This document shows positions 27,301-38,296 of a stretch of DNA of 64,000 nucleotides, in pieces. This DNA comes from Herminiimonas sp. CN (GTDB taxonomy: Bacteria; Pseudomonadota; Gammaproteobacteria; Burkholderiales; Burkholderiaceae_D): contig NZ_AVCC01000002.1 of NCBI RefSeq assembly GCF_000622895.1, forward strand, positions 36,810-100,809, read 5' to 3'. Both the position numbers and the translations under genes were made by a program. Below the pieces are notes generated by a model. That model had not been told where the DNA came from and did no database searches. It worked only from the letters and a program-made list of their open reading frames with translations. Every line of letters begins with the position of its first letter. The first letter of the stretch is position 1.

Positions 27301-29238
27301 ATGAGCAATCTGGTCAGGAAATTCGAAGCGTATAGCGAGTGGCGCTGCTGCGTTGCGGCGGCATTGGTGCGCTACCGCCAATGGACCGGACAGTCGCAAT
27401 TGTCGGATGCCGCCAGCGAACAGCGCATCGCCCAGTTGTTGGGCAAGCTGGCCGACGACAAGTTGACGATCGCCTTTGTGGCCGAATTCTCGCGCGGCAA
27501 GTCGGAACTGATCAATGCGATTTTCTTTGCCGATTACGGCCAGCGCATCCTGCCGTCCGCAGCTGGCCGCACCACCATGTGCCCGACCGAACTGCTGTAC
27601 GACGAAACTTTTCCGCCGTCGATCCGCCTGTTGCCGATCGAAACCCGGGCCGAGATCCATTCCACCAGCGATTTCAGGGCCCAAAGCCATGTCTGGACCG
27701 TGCTGCCGCTGGATATTTCTTCTGCCGACGGCATGCTGGAGGCGTTCAAGCAGGTCAGCCTGACCAAGCGCGTGGCGGTCGAGGAAGCGATCAGCTACGG
27801 CCTGTTCGATGCCGACAATCCGGATGACGGCATGACGGTCGATGCCGAGGGGAAGGTCGAGATTTCCCAATGGCGGCACGCGATCGTGAATTTTCCGCAT
27901 CCGTTGCTGAAACAGGGCTTGATCATCGTCGACACGCCGGGTCTGAATGCAATCGGCACCGAGCCTGAACTGACGCTGAACCTGATCCCGAACGCCCATG
28001 CGGTGCTGTTCGTGCTGGCAGCCGATACCGGCGTGACCAAGAGCGACATCGAGGTCTGGCGCAACCATATCGGCTCCGGCCCCGGGCGCATGGTGGTGCT
28101 CAACAAGATCGACAGCATGTGGGACGAATTGCGCAGCCCGGTAGAGGTGGAAGCGCAAATCGAGCGGCAGATCGGCAGCGTTGCGCACATGCTGGGATTG
28201 CCGGACCGGCAGGTTTTCCCGGTATCGGCGCAAAAAGGGCTGGTCGGCAAGATCAACCGCGATTCGCAATTGCTGGCCAGGAGCCGTTTGCCGGCGCTGG
28301 AAGATGCATTGTCGAATGCGCTGATTCCCGCAAAAAAGGACATCATACGGGGCCAGTTGGCAGCCGACATCGAAGCGCTGACTGCGACTCACCTGGCGGT
28401 GCTGTTGTCGCGCGGGCGCAATATCACAGAGCAGCTGGTGGAGCTGAACAGCCTGCGCGGCAAGAATCACAAGGTGATCGAGCACATGATGCAGCGCATC
28501 GACGTCGAAAAACAGGAATTCGATGAAAGCCTGCTGAAACTGCAGGGTACGCGCGGGGTTTTCACGCGCCTGTCGATGGAAGTGTTTACCAGCCTCGGCA
28601 TGGAAATCCTGAAGGAAGATATTTTGAATGCGCGCGAAGCGATGCAGCGCAGCAATTTTTCCGTCGGCCTGCGCCAGGCGGTGCGCGTGTTTTTCGACCG
28701 GGTCCAACATCATTTGGTATTGTCAGGGCGAAAAACCGACGAAATCACCGAAATGATGACGGTCATGTACCGCAAATTTTCGACCGAACACGGACTGGCG
28801 GTGTCGATGCCGATGCCGTTCTCGCTGGAAAAATACAGCAATGAAATCGCACTGATCGAAGCGGTGTATCACAAGCAGTTCGGCACCGCCGCCATTCTGA
28901 CCACGCCGCAAGTGGTGCTGATGCAGAAATTTTTCGACTCGATCGTCTCGCGCGTCAAGCACTGTTTCTTGCAGGCCAACCGCGATGTCGAAGCCTGGCT
29001 GAAAGTCATCATGGCGCCGCTCGAGGCCCAGATCCGCGAGCACAAGAGCCAGCTGAAACGGCGCCTGCAGTCGATGCAGCGCATCCATCTGGCGACCGAT
29101 AGCCTGGAAGAAAAAATTCAGGCCATCGAGACGCTCCAGGCTGAATTGCAGGCCCATAAGGACACCATGCTGCAATTGCAGCGCGGATTGATGGCGGCCC
29201 TGGCTGCCGAAGCCGCACCGCTGCTCGAGGCCGCATAA
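27301..29238 (+). CDS. Dynamin-like GTPase
   Basis: This 645-residue protein has a large N-terminal G domain: P-loop AEFSRGKSELIN, switch I threonine in GRTTMCPTEL, DTPGLNAIG and NKID. Helical stalk-like regions fill the rest, with a coiled coil near the C-terminus (about 570-630). Bacterial dynamin-like proteins act on membranes, but the role of this type is not established. It lies between mutM and mutY on one strand, ending one base before the mutY start, a linkage that seems conserved in Burkholderiales. Confidence 0.88.
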   Translation: MSNLVRKFEAYSEWRCCVAAALVRYRQWTGQSQLSDAASEQRIAQLLGKLADDKLTIAFVAEFSRGKSELINAIFFADYGQRILPSAAGRTTMCPTELLYDETFPPSIRLLPIETRAEIHSTSDFRAQSHVWTVLPLDISSADGMLEAFKQVSLTKRVAVEEAISYGLFDADNPDDGMTVDAEGKVEISQWRHAIVNFPHPLLKQGLIIVDTPGLNAIGTEPELTLNLIPNAHAVLFVLAADTGVTKSDIEVWRNHIGSGPGRMVVLNKIDSMWDELRSPVEVEAQIERQIGSVAHMLGLPDRQVFPVSAQKGLVGKINRDSQLLARSRLPALEDALSNALIPAKKDIIRGQLAADIEALTATHLAVLLSRGRNITEQLVELNSLRGKNHKVIEHMMQRIDVEKQEFDESLLKLQGTRGVFTRLSMEVFTSLGMEILKEDILNAREAMQRSNFSVGLRQAVRVFFDRVQHHLVLSGRKTDEITEMMTVMYRKFSTEHGLAVSMPMPFSLEKYSNEIALIEAVYHKQFGTAAILTTPQVVLMQKFFDSIVSRVKHCFLQANRDVEAWLKVIMAPLEAQIREHKSQLKRRLQSMQRIHLATDSLEEKIQAIETLQAELQAHKDTMLQLQRGLMAALAAEAAPLLEAA

Positions 29239-29239
29239 A

Positions 29240-30394
29240 TTGCACAGTAAGTTGCATAAACATCGACAGCAGCGGATCGACGATTTCATCGATCCGGGTT
29301 TTTCCGCCAGCGTCATCGAATGGCAGAAAGAACACGGCCGCCATGTGCTGCCGTGGCAAAACACGCGCGATGCCTACCGCATCTGGCTGTCGGAAATCAT
29401 GTTGCAGCAGACCCAGGTGGCTGCGGTGATTCCCTATTACGGCCGCTTCCTGGCGCGCTTCCCCGACGTGCTTTCGCTTGCCGCCGCGCCTGCCGAGGCG
29501 GTGATGTCGCACTGGAGCGGCCTCGGCTACTATTCGCGCGCGCGCAATTTGCACCGCTGCGCGCAACGGGTGGTGGCCGAATACGGCGGGACTTTTCCGG
29601 CCGACCCCGCGCTGCTGGCCGAATTGCCCGGCATCGGCCGCTCCACCGCCGCCGCCATTGCCGCGTTTTCGCAGGGCGTGCGGGCCGCGATCCTGGATGC
29701 CAACGTCAAGCGCGTGCTGACGCGCGCGTTCGGGATCGACGGCTATCCGGGCGCCAAGGCGGTGGAAGACGCGCTCTGGCTGCGCGCGCAAGCCTTGCTG
29801 CCGCATGACGGCATCGAGGCTTACACCCAGGGCTTGATGGACTTGGGGGCGACGCTATGCACGCGCAGCAAGCCTGCCTGCGGCAGATGTCCATTGGTGG
29901 CGCGCTGTGTCGCCCATGCCAGCGACCGGGTTGCATTATTGCCGATGCGCAAACCGAAGCCGGCGGTGCCGCACAAGCAGAGCGCGATGCTGGTCATTAC
30001 CGACCGCGATCAGGTGCTGCTGCAGCAGCGCCCGGATAACGGAATCTGGGGCGGCTTGCTGTCGTTGCCGGAGGTGGATGGGCAAACCGCACTGAACCCG
30101 GCGCACAGTCCGGATCCGGCGCAGTTTGCGCAATCGGTGGCCCGCATCGTCGCGCCGTTCGGCAGCATCGGATCGTGCGAGCAATTGCCGTCGTTTTCCC
30201 ACGGCTTTACCCACTTCAAGCTGCAGGTCACGCCGTATCGGGTCAGGCTGGAGCGCCGTTTGACGCCGGCCGGGCAGGGCGGCCACGTCTGGCATGCGCA
30301 AAGCCAGTTGGCCGATGCCGCGCTGCCGGCACCGGTCAAGAAGCTGCTGCTGGCGCTGTTCGAAGCGACCGGGACGTCGCCGCAAACCGGCTGA
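29240..30394 (+). CDS. mutY: A/G-specific adenine glycosylase
   Basis: This 384-residue base excision enzyme removes adenine opposite 8-oxoguanine. The HhH-GPD core (LPWQNTRDAYRIWLSEIMLQ, LPGIGRSTAAAIAAF with catalytic Asp in ILDANVKRVL) is followed by the 4Fe-4S cysteines CTRSKPACGRCPLVARC and a NUDIX-like C-terminal domain. TTG 29240 follows the GTPase stop by one base. Together with mutM this is the GO repair pair. Confidence 0.93.
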   Translation: MHSKLHKHRQQRIDDFIDPGFSASVIEWQKEHGRHVLPWQNTRDAYRIWLSEIMLQQTQVAAVIPYYGRFLARFPDVLSLAAAPAEAVMSHWSGLGYYSRARNLHRCAQRVVAEYGGTFPADPALLAELPGIGRSTAAAIAAFSQGVRAAILDANVKRVLTRAFGIDGYPGAKAVEDALWLRAQALLPHDGIEAYTQGLMDLGATLCTRSKPACGRCPLVARCVAHASDRVALLPMRKPKPAVPHKQSAMLVITDRDQVLLQQRPDNGIWGGLLSLPEVDGQTALNPAHSPDPAQFAQSVARIVAPFGSIGSCEQLPSFSHGFTHFKLQVTPYRVRLERRLTPAGQGGHVWHAQSQLADAALPAPVKKLLLALFEATGTSPQTG

Positions 30395-30534
30395 GCGGCG
30401 ATATTCCAGACCTGCAGCCATTGGCTGAATGGAAAATATACTGCCAGCCGTATTTCTGGTAGCGCAATAAATGCGGGAGATAAATGCGGTATTTTTACTT
30501 ATACTGCTTGTCATTAACCAATCACATGAGTATC

Positions 30535-30574
30535 GATGCGGCCCGATGAAGTCGGAACTTGATCGGACCGCATC
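30535..30574. terminator. Hairpin between mutY and metQ
   Basis: GATGCGGCCCGAT (30535-30547) pairs with ATCGGACCGCATC (30562-30574) with one mismatch. It lies between convergent genes, so it may serve as terminator for either; there is no strong T tract. Confidence 0.45.
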
Positions 30575-30630
30575 AATACGTCAACTGTCGACTTATCTGG
30601 CTGCGGGCCGTGATTGACGGTGAAATGGAC

Positions 30631-31432
30631 TTACCAGGCTACGATGACCGACTTCTTGTATTTTTGCTGCACGAATTGTTTGACTTCCGGGCTGTGGTAA
30701 GCCTTGATCAACTTTGCCACCCAGGGTTTGCTCTTGTCTTGTTCGCGCACGGCGATCATGTTGGCGTACGGGCCTGTCGGGCCTTCGATCGCGATCGAGT
30801 CGGTGGTTGGGTTCAGCCCGGCCTGTTCGGCATAATTGCCGTTGATGACGGCGGCATCGAAATCCGCCAGTGAGCGCGGCAATTGCGCTGCATCGAGTTC
30901 GACGATCTTGATTTTTTTTCGGATTGCTGACGATGTCGAGCGGGGTCGCCTGCAGGCCGGCATCGGCTTTCAGCTTGAACAAGCCTTTAGATTGCAGTAG
31001 CAGCAGCGCGCGGCCGCCGTTGGTGGGGTCGTTCGGAACGCCGACCCGGGCGCCCGTTTTCAGGTTGCCCAGCGATTTCACGCTTTTCGAGTACACGCCC
31101 ATCGGCTCGGTGATGGTGTAGCCGGCATTGGCGAACTTGTAGCCGCGGTCCTTGACTTGCGCTTCCATGTACGGCAGATGCTGGAAGCTGTTTGCGTCCA
31201 GGTCGCCGGCGGCCAGTGCCGCGTTCGGTTGAATGTAATCGCTGAATTCGACCACTTGAATTTTCAGGCCATCCTTGGCGGCGATTTTTTTCACCACTTC
31301 CATGATTTCGGCGTGCGGGCCGCCGGTGACGCCGATCCTGATCGGCTTGTCCTGGGCTTGGGCAGGAGCGATAGCGAGGCCGGCAAGCAGGCTCAGGCCG
31401 CTGAATAATTGCAGTAGATGACGACGTTGCAT
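30631..31432 (-). pseudogene. metQ: Methionine-binding lipoprotein MetQ, frameshifted in an A-run
   Basis: The gene encodes the periplasmic methionine-binding component of MetNIQ. The N-terminal frame has a signal peptide (RHLLQLFSGLSLLAGLAIA) and IRIGVTGGPHAEIMEVV, and ends sensibly at IVSNPKK. The match then continues in another frame as IKIVELDAAQLPRSLADF to NFVQQKYKK-type sequence at the end. The coding strand has eight consecutive A at about 30911-30918; seven would restore the frame. No lipobox cysteine is evident. This is a real mutation, a slippage-prone phase switch or a sequencing error. Confidence 0.85.
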
Positions 31433-31468
31433 GATGATCCTTGTCGATGTTGAGAAAAGCAAAAAATA

Positions 31469-32122
31469 TTAGCGGTGGCTGAGGCGGCGCACCAGCAGGT
31501 CGCCCATGGATTGCACGATTTGCACGAATACGATCAGAATCAGCACCACCGCCAGCATCACATCCGGCTGGAAACGCTGATAGCCGTAGCGAATCCCCAA
31601 GTCACCCAGGCCGCCGCCGCCGATCGCCCCGGCCATCGCCGAATAGCCGACCAGGCTGACGAAGGTGATGGTCAGGCCGGCCACGATGCCGGCAAACGCT
31701 TCCGGCACCAGCACCTTGCAGACGATCTGGGAAGTGGTTGCGCCCATCGCCTGCGCCGCCTCGATCAGGCCGGGGTCGACTTCGCGCAGCGCGGTTTCGA
31801 CCAGGCGGGCGACGAACGGCGCGGCCGCCAGCGTCAGCGGCACGATCGCCGCTGCGGTGCCGATCGAGGAACCGACGAAAAAGCGCGTCAGCGGAATCAC
31901 CGCCACCAGCAAGATGATGAACGGCGTCGAGCGTACCGCATTGACCAGCATGCCGGCTACGCGATTGAACAGCGGGTGGGGCAATACGCCGTTGCGGTCG
32001 GTCAGGTGCAAGGCGATGCCGAGCGGAATCCCGAGCAGCGCCCCCAAAATCCCGGAGACGGCGACCATCAGCAGGGTTTCGCCAAACGACGAAACGAATA
32101 AATCCAGCAGTTCAAATGACAT
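31469..32122 (-). CDS. metI: Methionine ABC transporter permease
   Basis: This 217-residue inner-membrane permease has about five membrane segments and the EAA loop ([20 protein letters not shown]). With MetN and MetQ it imports methionine. Its ATG overlaps the metN stop by 11 bases, so translation is coupled; metQ follows 37 bases on. Confidence 0.94.
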   Translation of the reverse strand: MSFELLDLFVSSFGETLLMVAVSGILGALLGIPLGIALHLTDRNGVLPHPLFNRVAGMLVNAVRSTPFIILLVAVIPLTRFFVGSSIGTAAAIVPLTLAAAPFVARLVETALREVDPGLIEAAQAMGATTSQIVCKVLVPEAFAGIVAGLTITFVSLVGYSAMAGAIGGGGLGDLGIRYGYQRFQPDVMLAVVLILIVFVQIVQSMGDLLVRRLSHR

Positions 32123-33161
32123 GGTTCAATTCCTCGACGACTACGTCCCGGGAGCGCAGGTAGGCTACGGCGGCGCCGATGTCGCTGGCGGCGCCGCTGG
32201 CCAGCACCGCCAGCGAGCCGAAGGCCTGACCCTGGATTTCATCGATCTGGCCGTGCAGGATGGTGAAATCCATGTTGTAGCGGCGAATCGCCTCCGACAG
32301 CAGCGGCTGGTCCACGCTGGCGCCGGTGAAGGCAAACCGGAACAAATGGTCCCGGCCGCTGCCGGCCTCGGTTTGCGCCAGTTTGGCGCGCACCCGTTGC
32401 AGCACGCCCTCCGGCAATTCCTGCGCAATCACGTCGCCGATCAGGGCCTTGGTGACCTCATGCCTGGGTTCGCGGAACACCGCGATGACTTCGCCCTGTT
32501 CGATGATTTCCCCGGCCTCCATTACGGCCATGCGGTCGCAGATGGCCTTGATGACTTCCATCTGATGCGTGATCAGCACGATGGTCAGCCCGAGCTCGCG
32601 GTTGATGCGGCGCAGCAATTCAAGGATCGAGCGGGTGGTTTCCGGGTCCAGCGCCGAAGTCGCTTCGTCCGACAGCAAGACTTTCGGGGCGTTCGCCAGC
32701 GCGCGGGCGATGCCGACGCGCTGCTTCTGGCCGCCGCTGATGTGGGCCGGATAACGATCCTTCAACTCGGTCAGGCCCACCAGTTCCAGCAGCGGCATGA
32801 CCTTGGCGTGGATCTCGGTCTTGGGCAGACCCGCCAGTTCCAGCGGCAAGGCGACGTTGTCGTACACGCTGCGCGACGACAGCAAATTGAAGTGCTGGAA
32901 AATCATGCCGATGTCATGCCGCGCAGTGCGCAGTTGCCCTGCATCCAGGCCGGTCAGGTCGCGGCCATCGACCAGCACCCGGCCCGAGGTCGGGCGATTC
33001 AACAGGTTGATGGTGCGCACCAGCGAGCTCTTGCCGGCGCCGCTGCGGCCGATGATGCCGAAAATCTCGCCCTTGCGAATCGACAGGCTGACGTCGCGCA
33101 CCGCTTCGACGTCGCCGCCGGCGCCCTTGAACCGCTGGTGTATCGCTTGTAGTTCTATCAT
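32112..33161 (-). CDS. metN: Methionine ABC transporter ATPase
   Basis: This 349-residue ATPase has Walker [11 protein letters not shown], signature [14 protein letters not shown], Walker [14 protein letters not shown] and the C-terminal NIL regulatory domain (about 270-349) that binds methionine for feedback inhibition. ATG 33161 starts [11 protein letters not shown]; a longer frame upstream has no support. It is the first gene of metNIQ and is preceded by a hairpin leader. Confidence 0.95.
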   Translation of the reverse strand: MIELQAIHQRFKGAGGDVEAVRDVSLSIRKGEIFGIIGRSGAGKSSLVRTINLLNRPTSGRVLVDGRDLTGLDAGQLRTARHDIGMIFQHFNLLSSRSVYDNVALPLELAGLPKTEIHAKVMPLLELVGLTELKDRYPAHISGGQKQRVGIARALANAPKVLLSDEATSALDPETTRSILELLRRINRELGLTIVLITHQMEVIKAICDRMAVMEAGEIIEQGEVIAVFREPRHEVTKALIGDVIAQELPEGVLQRVRAKLAQTEAGSGRDHLFRFAFTGASVDQPLLSEAIRRYNMDFTILHGQIDEIQGQAFGSLAVLASGAASDIGAAVAYLRSRDVVVEELNHVI

Positions 33162-33194
33162 TTGAATAAAATTGTGTCTTTCTGCAAATGAAAA

Positions 33195-33230
33195 AGCGAC
33201 AGGCCGTTTTGTGAACGACACTCTGTCGCT
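33195..33230 (-). promoter_or_regulatory. Leader hairpin upstream of metN, possible attenuator
   Basis: On the minus strand AGCGACAG (33230-33223) pairs with CTGTCGCT (33202-33195), followed by a T run: an intrinsic terminator form 34 bases before the metN ATG. A shorter hairpin CGACA-GAG-TGTCG (33228-33216) shares its 5' arm, so the two folds exclude each other. I do not recognise a known SAM riboswitch class. Confidence 0.5.
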
Positions 33231-33329
33231 GTACTCAATATAGTGATTCTACGGGAGGCGATTTATAAGAGAAACGATTTAAATCGCATGTTGATATTAC
33301 CATTGCGTATGTTTAATCGCCCGCCCATG

Positions 33330-33365
33330 AAAAAACCCGCACAGCGCAAACTGTGCGGGTTTTTT
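33330..33365 (-). terminator. groEL terminator
   Basis: ACCCGCACAG and CTGTGCGGGT form a strong stem with A and T runs on both sides, 49 bases beyond the groEL stop. Confidence 0.9.
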
Positions 33366-33413
33366 ATTGGCAGCAGCTCAGCTTGCTGGCATATAGTGAC
33401 CGGAAGCCGGTTC

Positions 33414-35147
<1,734 letters not shown>

Positions 35148-35176
35148 TTATTGATGCCTGACGGCAGGTGCGTTGA

Positions 35177-35467
35177 TTACTTCTCAACTACAGCCATGAT
35201 GTCTTCTTCGCGCATGACCAGCAGTTCATTGCCGTCAACCTTGACCGTTTGGCCCGAGTATTTGCCGAACAAGACGCGGTCGCCGACTTTCACAGCCAAA
35301 GCGCGGACCGAGCCGTTTTCCAGAATCTTGCCGTTACCTACTGCCAGGATTTCACCCTGATCCGGTTTTTCGGCTGCTGTTTCAGGCAGAACGATGCCGG
35401 ATGCGGTTTTTGTTTCCTGATCCAGACGCTTTACGATAACGCGGTCATGCAAAGGACGAAGATTCAT
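35177..35467 (-). CDS. groES: Co-chaperonin GroES
   Basis: This 96-residue protein caps the GroEL ring. The family start [20 protein letters not shown] and the mobile loop [15 protein letters not shown] are present, ending in the usual [12 protein letters not shown]. It is the first gene of the groESL operon, 107 bases upstream of groEL. Confidence 0.97.
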   Translation of the reverse strand: MNLRPLHDRVIVKRLDQETKTASGIVLPETAAEKPDQGEILAVGNGKILENGSVRALAVKVGDRVLFGKYSGQTVKVDGNELLVMREEDIMAVVEK

Positions 35468-35593
35468 AAAAACTCCTTAATTATCAATAGTTTATTGTAT
35501 TTTTGCGACATCTCTGCCGCAACGCATTCTTACTGCGCAGCCTTGTGTCGGAACCAGGCTTTGCCGCAAAATCTCTAAGGCCAGGAGAAACTG

Positions 35594-35620
35594 TTAGCAC
35601 TCTCCCCTAACGAGTGCTAA
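35594..35620 (-). promoter_or_regulatory. CIRCE operator upstream of groES
   Basis: A perfect CIRCE inverted repeat, TTAGCACTC at 35594-35602, nine-base spacer, GAGTGCTAA at 35612-35620, lies 126 bases before the groES start. It is the binding site of HrcA, which represses the operon until heat stress. Confidence 0.95.
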
Positions 35621-35703
35621 TTATATGGGGGCTTTTTGGCTTTTTCAAGGCATCAAAAATATGCAAAAGCGAATAATCCTGTATTCCCCTGTCGGACCGG
35701 CTG

Positions 35704-36288
35704 CTACAGCAGTTGAAACCATCCGAGCACGGCGCCGAGCGCCAGCAGCCAGAGCAAATGTACTCTAGTGCGCCAGATGATCAGTCCGCTAAATACGCTG
35801 AGCAGCCATAGCGGCCAATCTGTTGGCGCATTGTGATTGGCGCTGGCCAGAATCCAGCCGGTCGATATGAGCAGCGCGATCACGATCGGAGCCATCCCCT
35901 GTTTAAAGGCGCGCACCGCAAGCAATTCGCGATTCCGGTGTCCCCATTGCGCCGTCAGATAAGTGATGGTGGTGCTTGGCAGCATAATGCCGACCATCGT
36001 CACCAGAACTCCCGTCAGGGCGGCCGGGATGCTGCCGGCGTTGATGCCGACATTCCATCCCATCAATGCAACAAACAATACATTCGGCCCCGGCGCTGCC
36101 TGGGCGATCGCAATCGAGGCATTGAACTGCGACGGCGTGAGCCAGTGATGCTGTTCAACCAGGTAACGATGCATTTCGGACGTGGTCGAGATGGCGCCCC
36201 CAATCGACATCAGCGACAGCAAAAGGTAGTGCGAAAAGAGGTCGATCCAGTCGCGGTAATCGAGCGCGATATGCAGAGGAGGGTTCAT
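35704..36288 (-). CDS. chrA: Chromate transporter, short ChrA subunit
   Basis: This 194-residue membrane protein is one half of a split (short-chain) ChrA pair, with the conserved SIGGAISTTSEMHRYLVEQ and QAAPGPNVLFVALMGW motifs. Paired short ChrA subunits form a heterodimer that exports chromate by exchange for protons or sulfate. Its ATG overlaps the stop of the other half (36285) by four bases. Confidence 0.88.
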   Translation of the reverse strand: MNPPLHIALDYRDWIDLFSHYLLLSLMSIGGAISTTSEMHRYLVEQHHWLTPSQFNASIAIAQAAPGPNVLFVALMGWNVGINAGSIPAALTGVLVTMVGIMLPSTTITYLTAQWGHRNRELLAVRAFKQGMAPIVIALLISTGWILASANHNAPTDWPLWLLSVFSGLIIWRTRVHLLWLLALGAVLGWFQLL

Positions 36289-36860
36289 GATTTCAGCCGA
36301 CTATAGGCCATGACGCAGGCCGCGCCGCCCAGCCCCGGCAGCACGTAAACGAGCGGCCAGTGCAAGAGTGCGATGCAGATGAAGCCGAGTATGCAAAAGG
36401 TAATGCACCAGCGCATCGGCAACGGGTTTGCCGCGAGGGTGCCGGACAGCTTGAAGCCGGTTGCCATAATCAAACCCGCAGACACTGCAGCCATCCCGCG
36501 CAAGGCGCCGACCACGCCTGGATGGTTTGCATAGTGGTCATGGAGCAGCGCCAGCAGCAGCACCAGAATCAGGGGCACGGCCAGCATGCCGGCCAGCGCA
36601 GCCATCGCGCCCGGCAGGCCGAAGTGGCGTCCGCCGATCATGAGCGCCAGGTTGACGACGTTGGGGCCGGGCATGATTTGCGCAACAGCCCAATCCTCGA
36701 CAAACTCTTCCTGCGTCATCCACTGTTTTTTTTCGACCAGTTCACGCTGAACGACCGTCAGGACGCCGCCAAATCCCTGCAGCGCAAGCAGGGTGAATGA
36801 GACAAATAGATCAGTCAATGAATTGGGGCGGGGCCGCCCGGGCGTGGAAGAATGATTCAT
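36285..36860 (-). CDS. chrA: Chromate transporter, second short ChrA subunit
   Basis: This 191-residue partner has the ChrA motifs LQGFGGVLTVVQRELVEKK and AQIMPGPNVVNLALMIGG and about six membrane segments. ATG 36860 is chosen; a 29-residue extension lacks support. Both halves have opposite membrane topology in this family. Confidence 0.87.
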   Translation of the reverse strand: MNHSSTPGRPRPNSLTDLFVSFTLLALQGFGGVLTVVQRELVEKKQWMTQEEFVEDWAVAQIMPGPNVVNLALMIGGRHFGLPGAMAALAGMLAVPLILVLLLALLHDHYANHPGVVGALRGMAAVSAGLIMATGFKLSGTLAANPLPMRWCITFCILGFICIALLHWPLVYVLPGLGGAACVMAYSRLKS

Positions 36861-37164
36861 CCCGCCATTATCGCAGCCATCGCGCCGAAGAGTTGCTTCG
36901 CCGAGAATGCGCCCTTGGCCGCGAAAAGCGCGCGCCGGTCTCGTCATCTTAATTGCATTTGCCGCATAGATTCATTGCGCTCGGCACCCGAAAATCTATT
37001 TTGTTAAGAATTGTTTCCACGGCTTTCATTCCTGCCATGCGCGGCTAATAATAGTATTTGGATATCATGGGTTCTCCGCTATGCGTTCAGCGCGGATCGC
37101 GTAGCGGCAGGGCTGCACTAAAAGGCATCAAGGTGCCGATGTTTTGCCCGAAGAGGTGGTTATC
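36861..37164. other. Intergenic region between chrA and a secreted protein gene
   Basis: About 300 bases between divergent genes. I see no repeat or recognisable operator; promoters for both are presumed here. Confidence 0.4.
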
Positions 37165-37536
37165 ATGCAATGGTTCAAGTCTGCGTTGCTGTTCGTTACT
37201 CTGTGCGGGGCGGTTGCTGGCGAGCCCGTCTGGGCGCAGCGCGTCCGTCATGGCGGGGAGCGGGCGCATGTCGGGGGGCGGGCGCATGTCGGGGTTGTGA
37301 TTGGCGCGCCGCTGTTCTGGCCCTATTACCCGTCCTACTACTCGCAACCTTATTACTATCCGTACCCGTCGGTCATTGCGGTGCCGTCATCGCCCCCGGT
37401 GTATATCGAGCAGGAACAACAATTGCCGCCGCAACAGTACTGGTATTTCTGCAATAGCCCGCAGGGATACTACCCTTACGTGAAACAATGTCCATCAGGT
37501 TGGCAGCAGGTCGTGCCGCAACCTCCACGCAATTGA
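37165..37536 (+). CDS. Secreted Tyr/Pro-rich protein
   Basis: This 123-residue protein has a signal peptide (MQWFKSALLFVTLCGAV, cleavage near VWAQ) and a Tyr/Pro-rich stretch (YYPSYYSQPYYYPYP), ending in a small domain with two cysteines (WYFCNSPQGYYPYVKQCPSGW) that could pair. Such proteins are frequent in Burkholderiales envelopes and have no assigned role. ATG 37165 is chosen for the signal peptide. It is followed closely by the next lipoprotein gene on the same strand. Confidence 0.75.
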   Translation: MQWFKSALLFVTLCGAVAGEPVWAQRVRHGGERAHVGGRAHVGVVIGAPLFWPYYPSYYSQPYYYPYPSVIAVPSSPPVYIEQEQQLPPQQYWYFCNSPQGYYPYVKQCPSGWQQVVPQPPRN

Positions 37537-37550
37537 TCGGAGCCGAGATT

Positions 37551-38069
37551 ATGTCCAATACCTTGCGATATACCCCGCTGTTTGCCCTGCTGTTGCTGAG
37601 CGCCTGCGTTTCGATGCCGTCGGGGCCGAGCATGCTGGTGCTGCCGGGGGCGGGCAAGAATTTTGACCAGTTCCGTGCCGATGAGGGTTCGTGCCGGCAA
37701 TATGCGCAGTACCAGATGGGCGGCGCCACTGCCGATCAGGCTGCGGTAGATAGCGGCGTGCGCAGTGCCGCCCTCGGTACCGTGCTGGGGGCCGCGGCGG
37801 GCGCTGCCATCAATGGACGGAGCGGCGCCGGCACCGGCGCGGGTGTCGGTCTGCTGTATGGCGGGCTAGCGGGAACCGGCGCAGCCAACAGCTCCGGCTA
37901 TGGCGCGCAGCAGCGCTACGATTTCGCTTACCTGCAATGCATGTACGCAAAGGGACACCGGGTACCGGTGTCCGGCCGTTTTAGTAATGAAATGCGCAAC
38001 GAAGTCCACACGCCGGGCAAAGGCTACGCTGTTCCGCCGCCGAACACGCCGCCGCCCTCATCCTATTGA
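37551..38069 (+). CDS. Glycine-zipper lipoprotein
   Basis: This 172-residue lipoprotein has a signal ending LLLLSAC, then a conserved block DEGSCRQYAQYQMGG and a glycine-zipper segment (GAAAGAAINGRSGAGTGAGV) that could insert in a membrane. ATG 37551 gives the signal; the frame extends upstream over the preceding gene. It lies 14 bases after the gene at 37165 and is probably co-transcribed. Confidence 0.78.
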   Translation: MSNTLRYTPLFALLLLSACVSMPSGPSMLVLPGAGKNFDQFRADEGSCRQYAQYQMGGATADQAAVDSGVRSAALGTVLGAAAGAAINGRSGAGTGAGVGLLYGGLAGTGAANSSGYGAQQRYDFAYLQCMYAKGHRVPVSGRFSNEMRNEVHTPGKGYAVPPPNTPPPSSY

Positions 38070-38072
38070 TCC

Positions 38073-38102
38073 GGCACGATGAAGTCTTGACTTCATCGTG
38101 CC
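38073..38102. terminator. Hairpin after the glycine-zipper lipoprotein
   Basis: GGCACGATGAAG (38073-38084) pairs perfectly with CTTCATCGTGCC (38091-38102), three bases after the stop codon at 38069. No T tract follows. Confidence 0.55.
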
Positions 38103-38136
38103 CCGTTCTCCCCCTCTCCCTCTGGGAAGGTTGGAG

Positions 38137-38202
38137 GTGACGCAGGGATTTCGGATGGCATGCCATCCGCCTGCGTCACGGTATCCGCTTGCAAGCGGAT
38201 AC
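38137..38202. repeat. Nested palindrome cluster
   Basis: GTGACGCAGG (38137-38146) pairs with CCTGCGTCAC (38170-38179) around an inner palindrome GGATGGCATGCCATCC (38153-38168), and GTATCCGCTTGCAAGCGGATAC (38181-38202) is a further perfect palindrome shown here by its arms. The segment has no gene. Confidence 0.65.
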
Positions 38203-38259
38203 GCGCACTGCAAGTGAGGGGATCCGGTTCTAACTTTATTCGTTCCGGATCTGTATTAA

Positions 38260-38296
38260 GTTGCTCATGCAGGCACGAGCGGCCTGCATGAGCAAC
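38260..38296. terminator. Hairpin at the stop of the next minus gene
   Basis: GTTGCTCATGCAGGC (38260-38274) pairs perfectly with GCCTGCATGAGCAAC (38282-38296), reaching the stop codon of the gene at 38296-38817. No T tract is evident. Confidence 0.5.

Noticed and set aside
27277..28713. A 478-codon frame opposite the dynamin-like gene
   Set aside because: Shadow of the GTPase gene.
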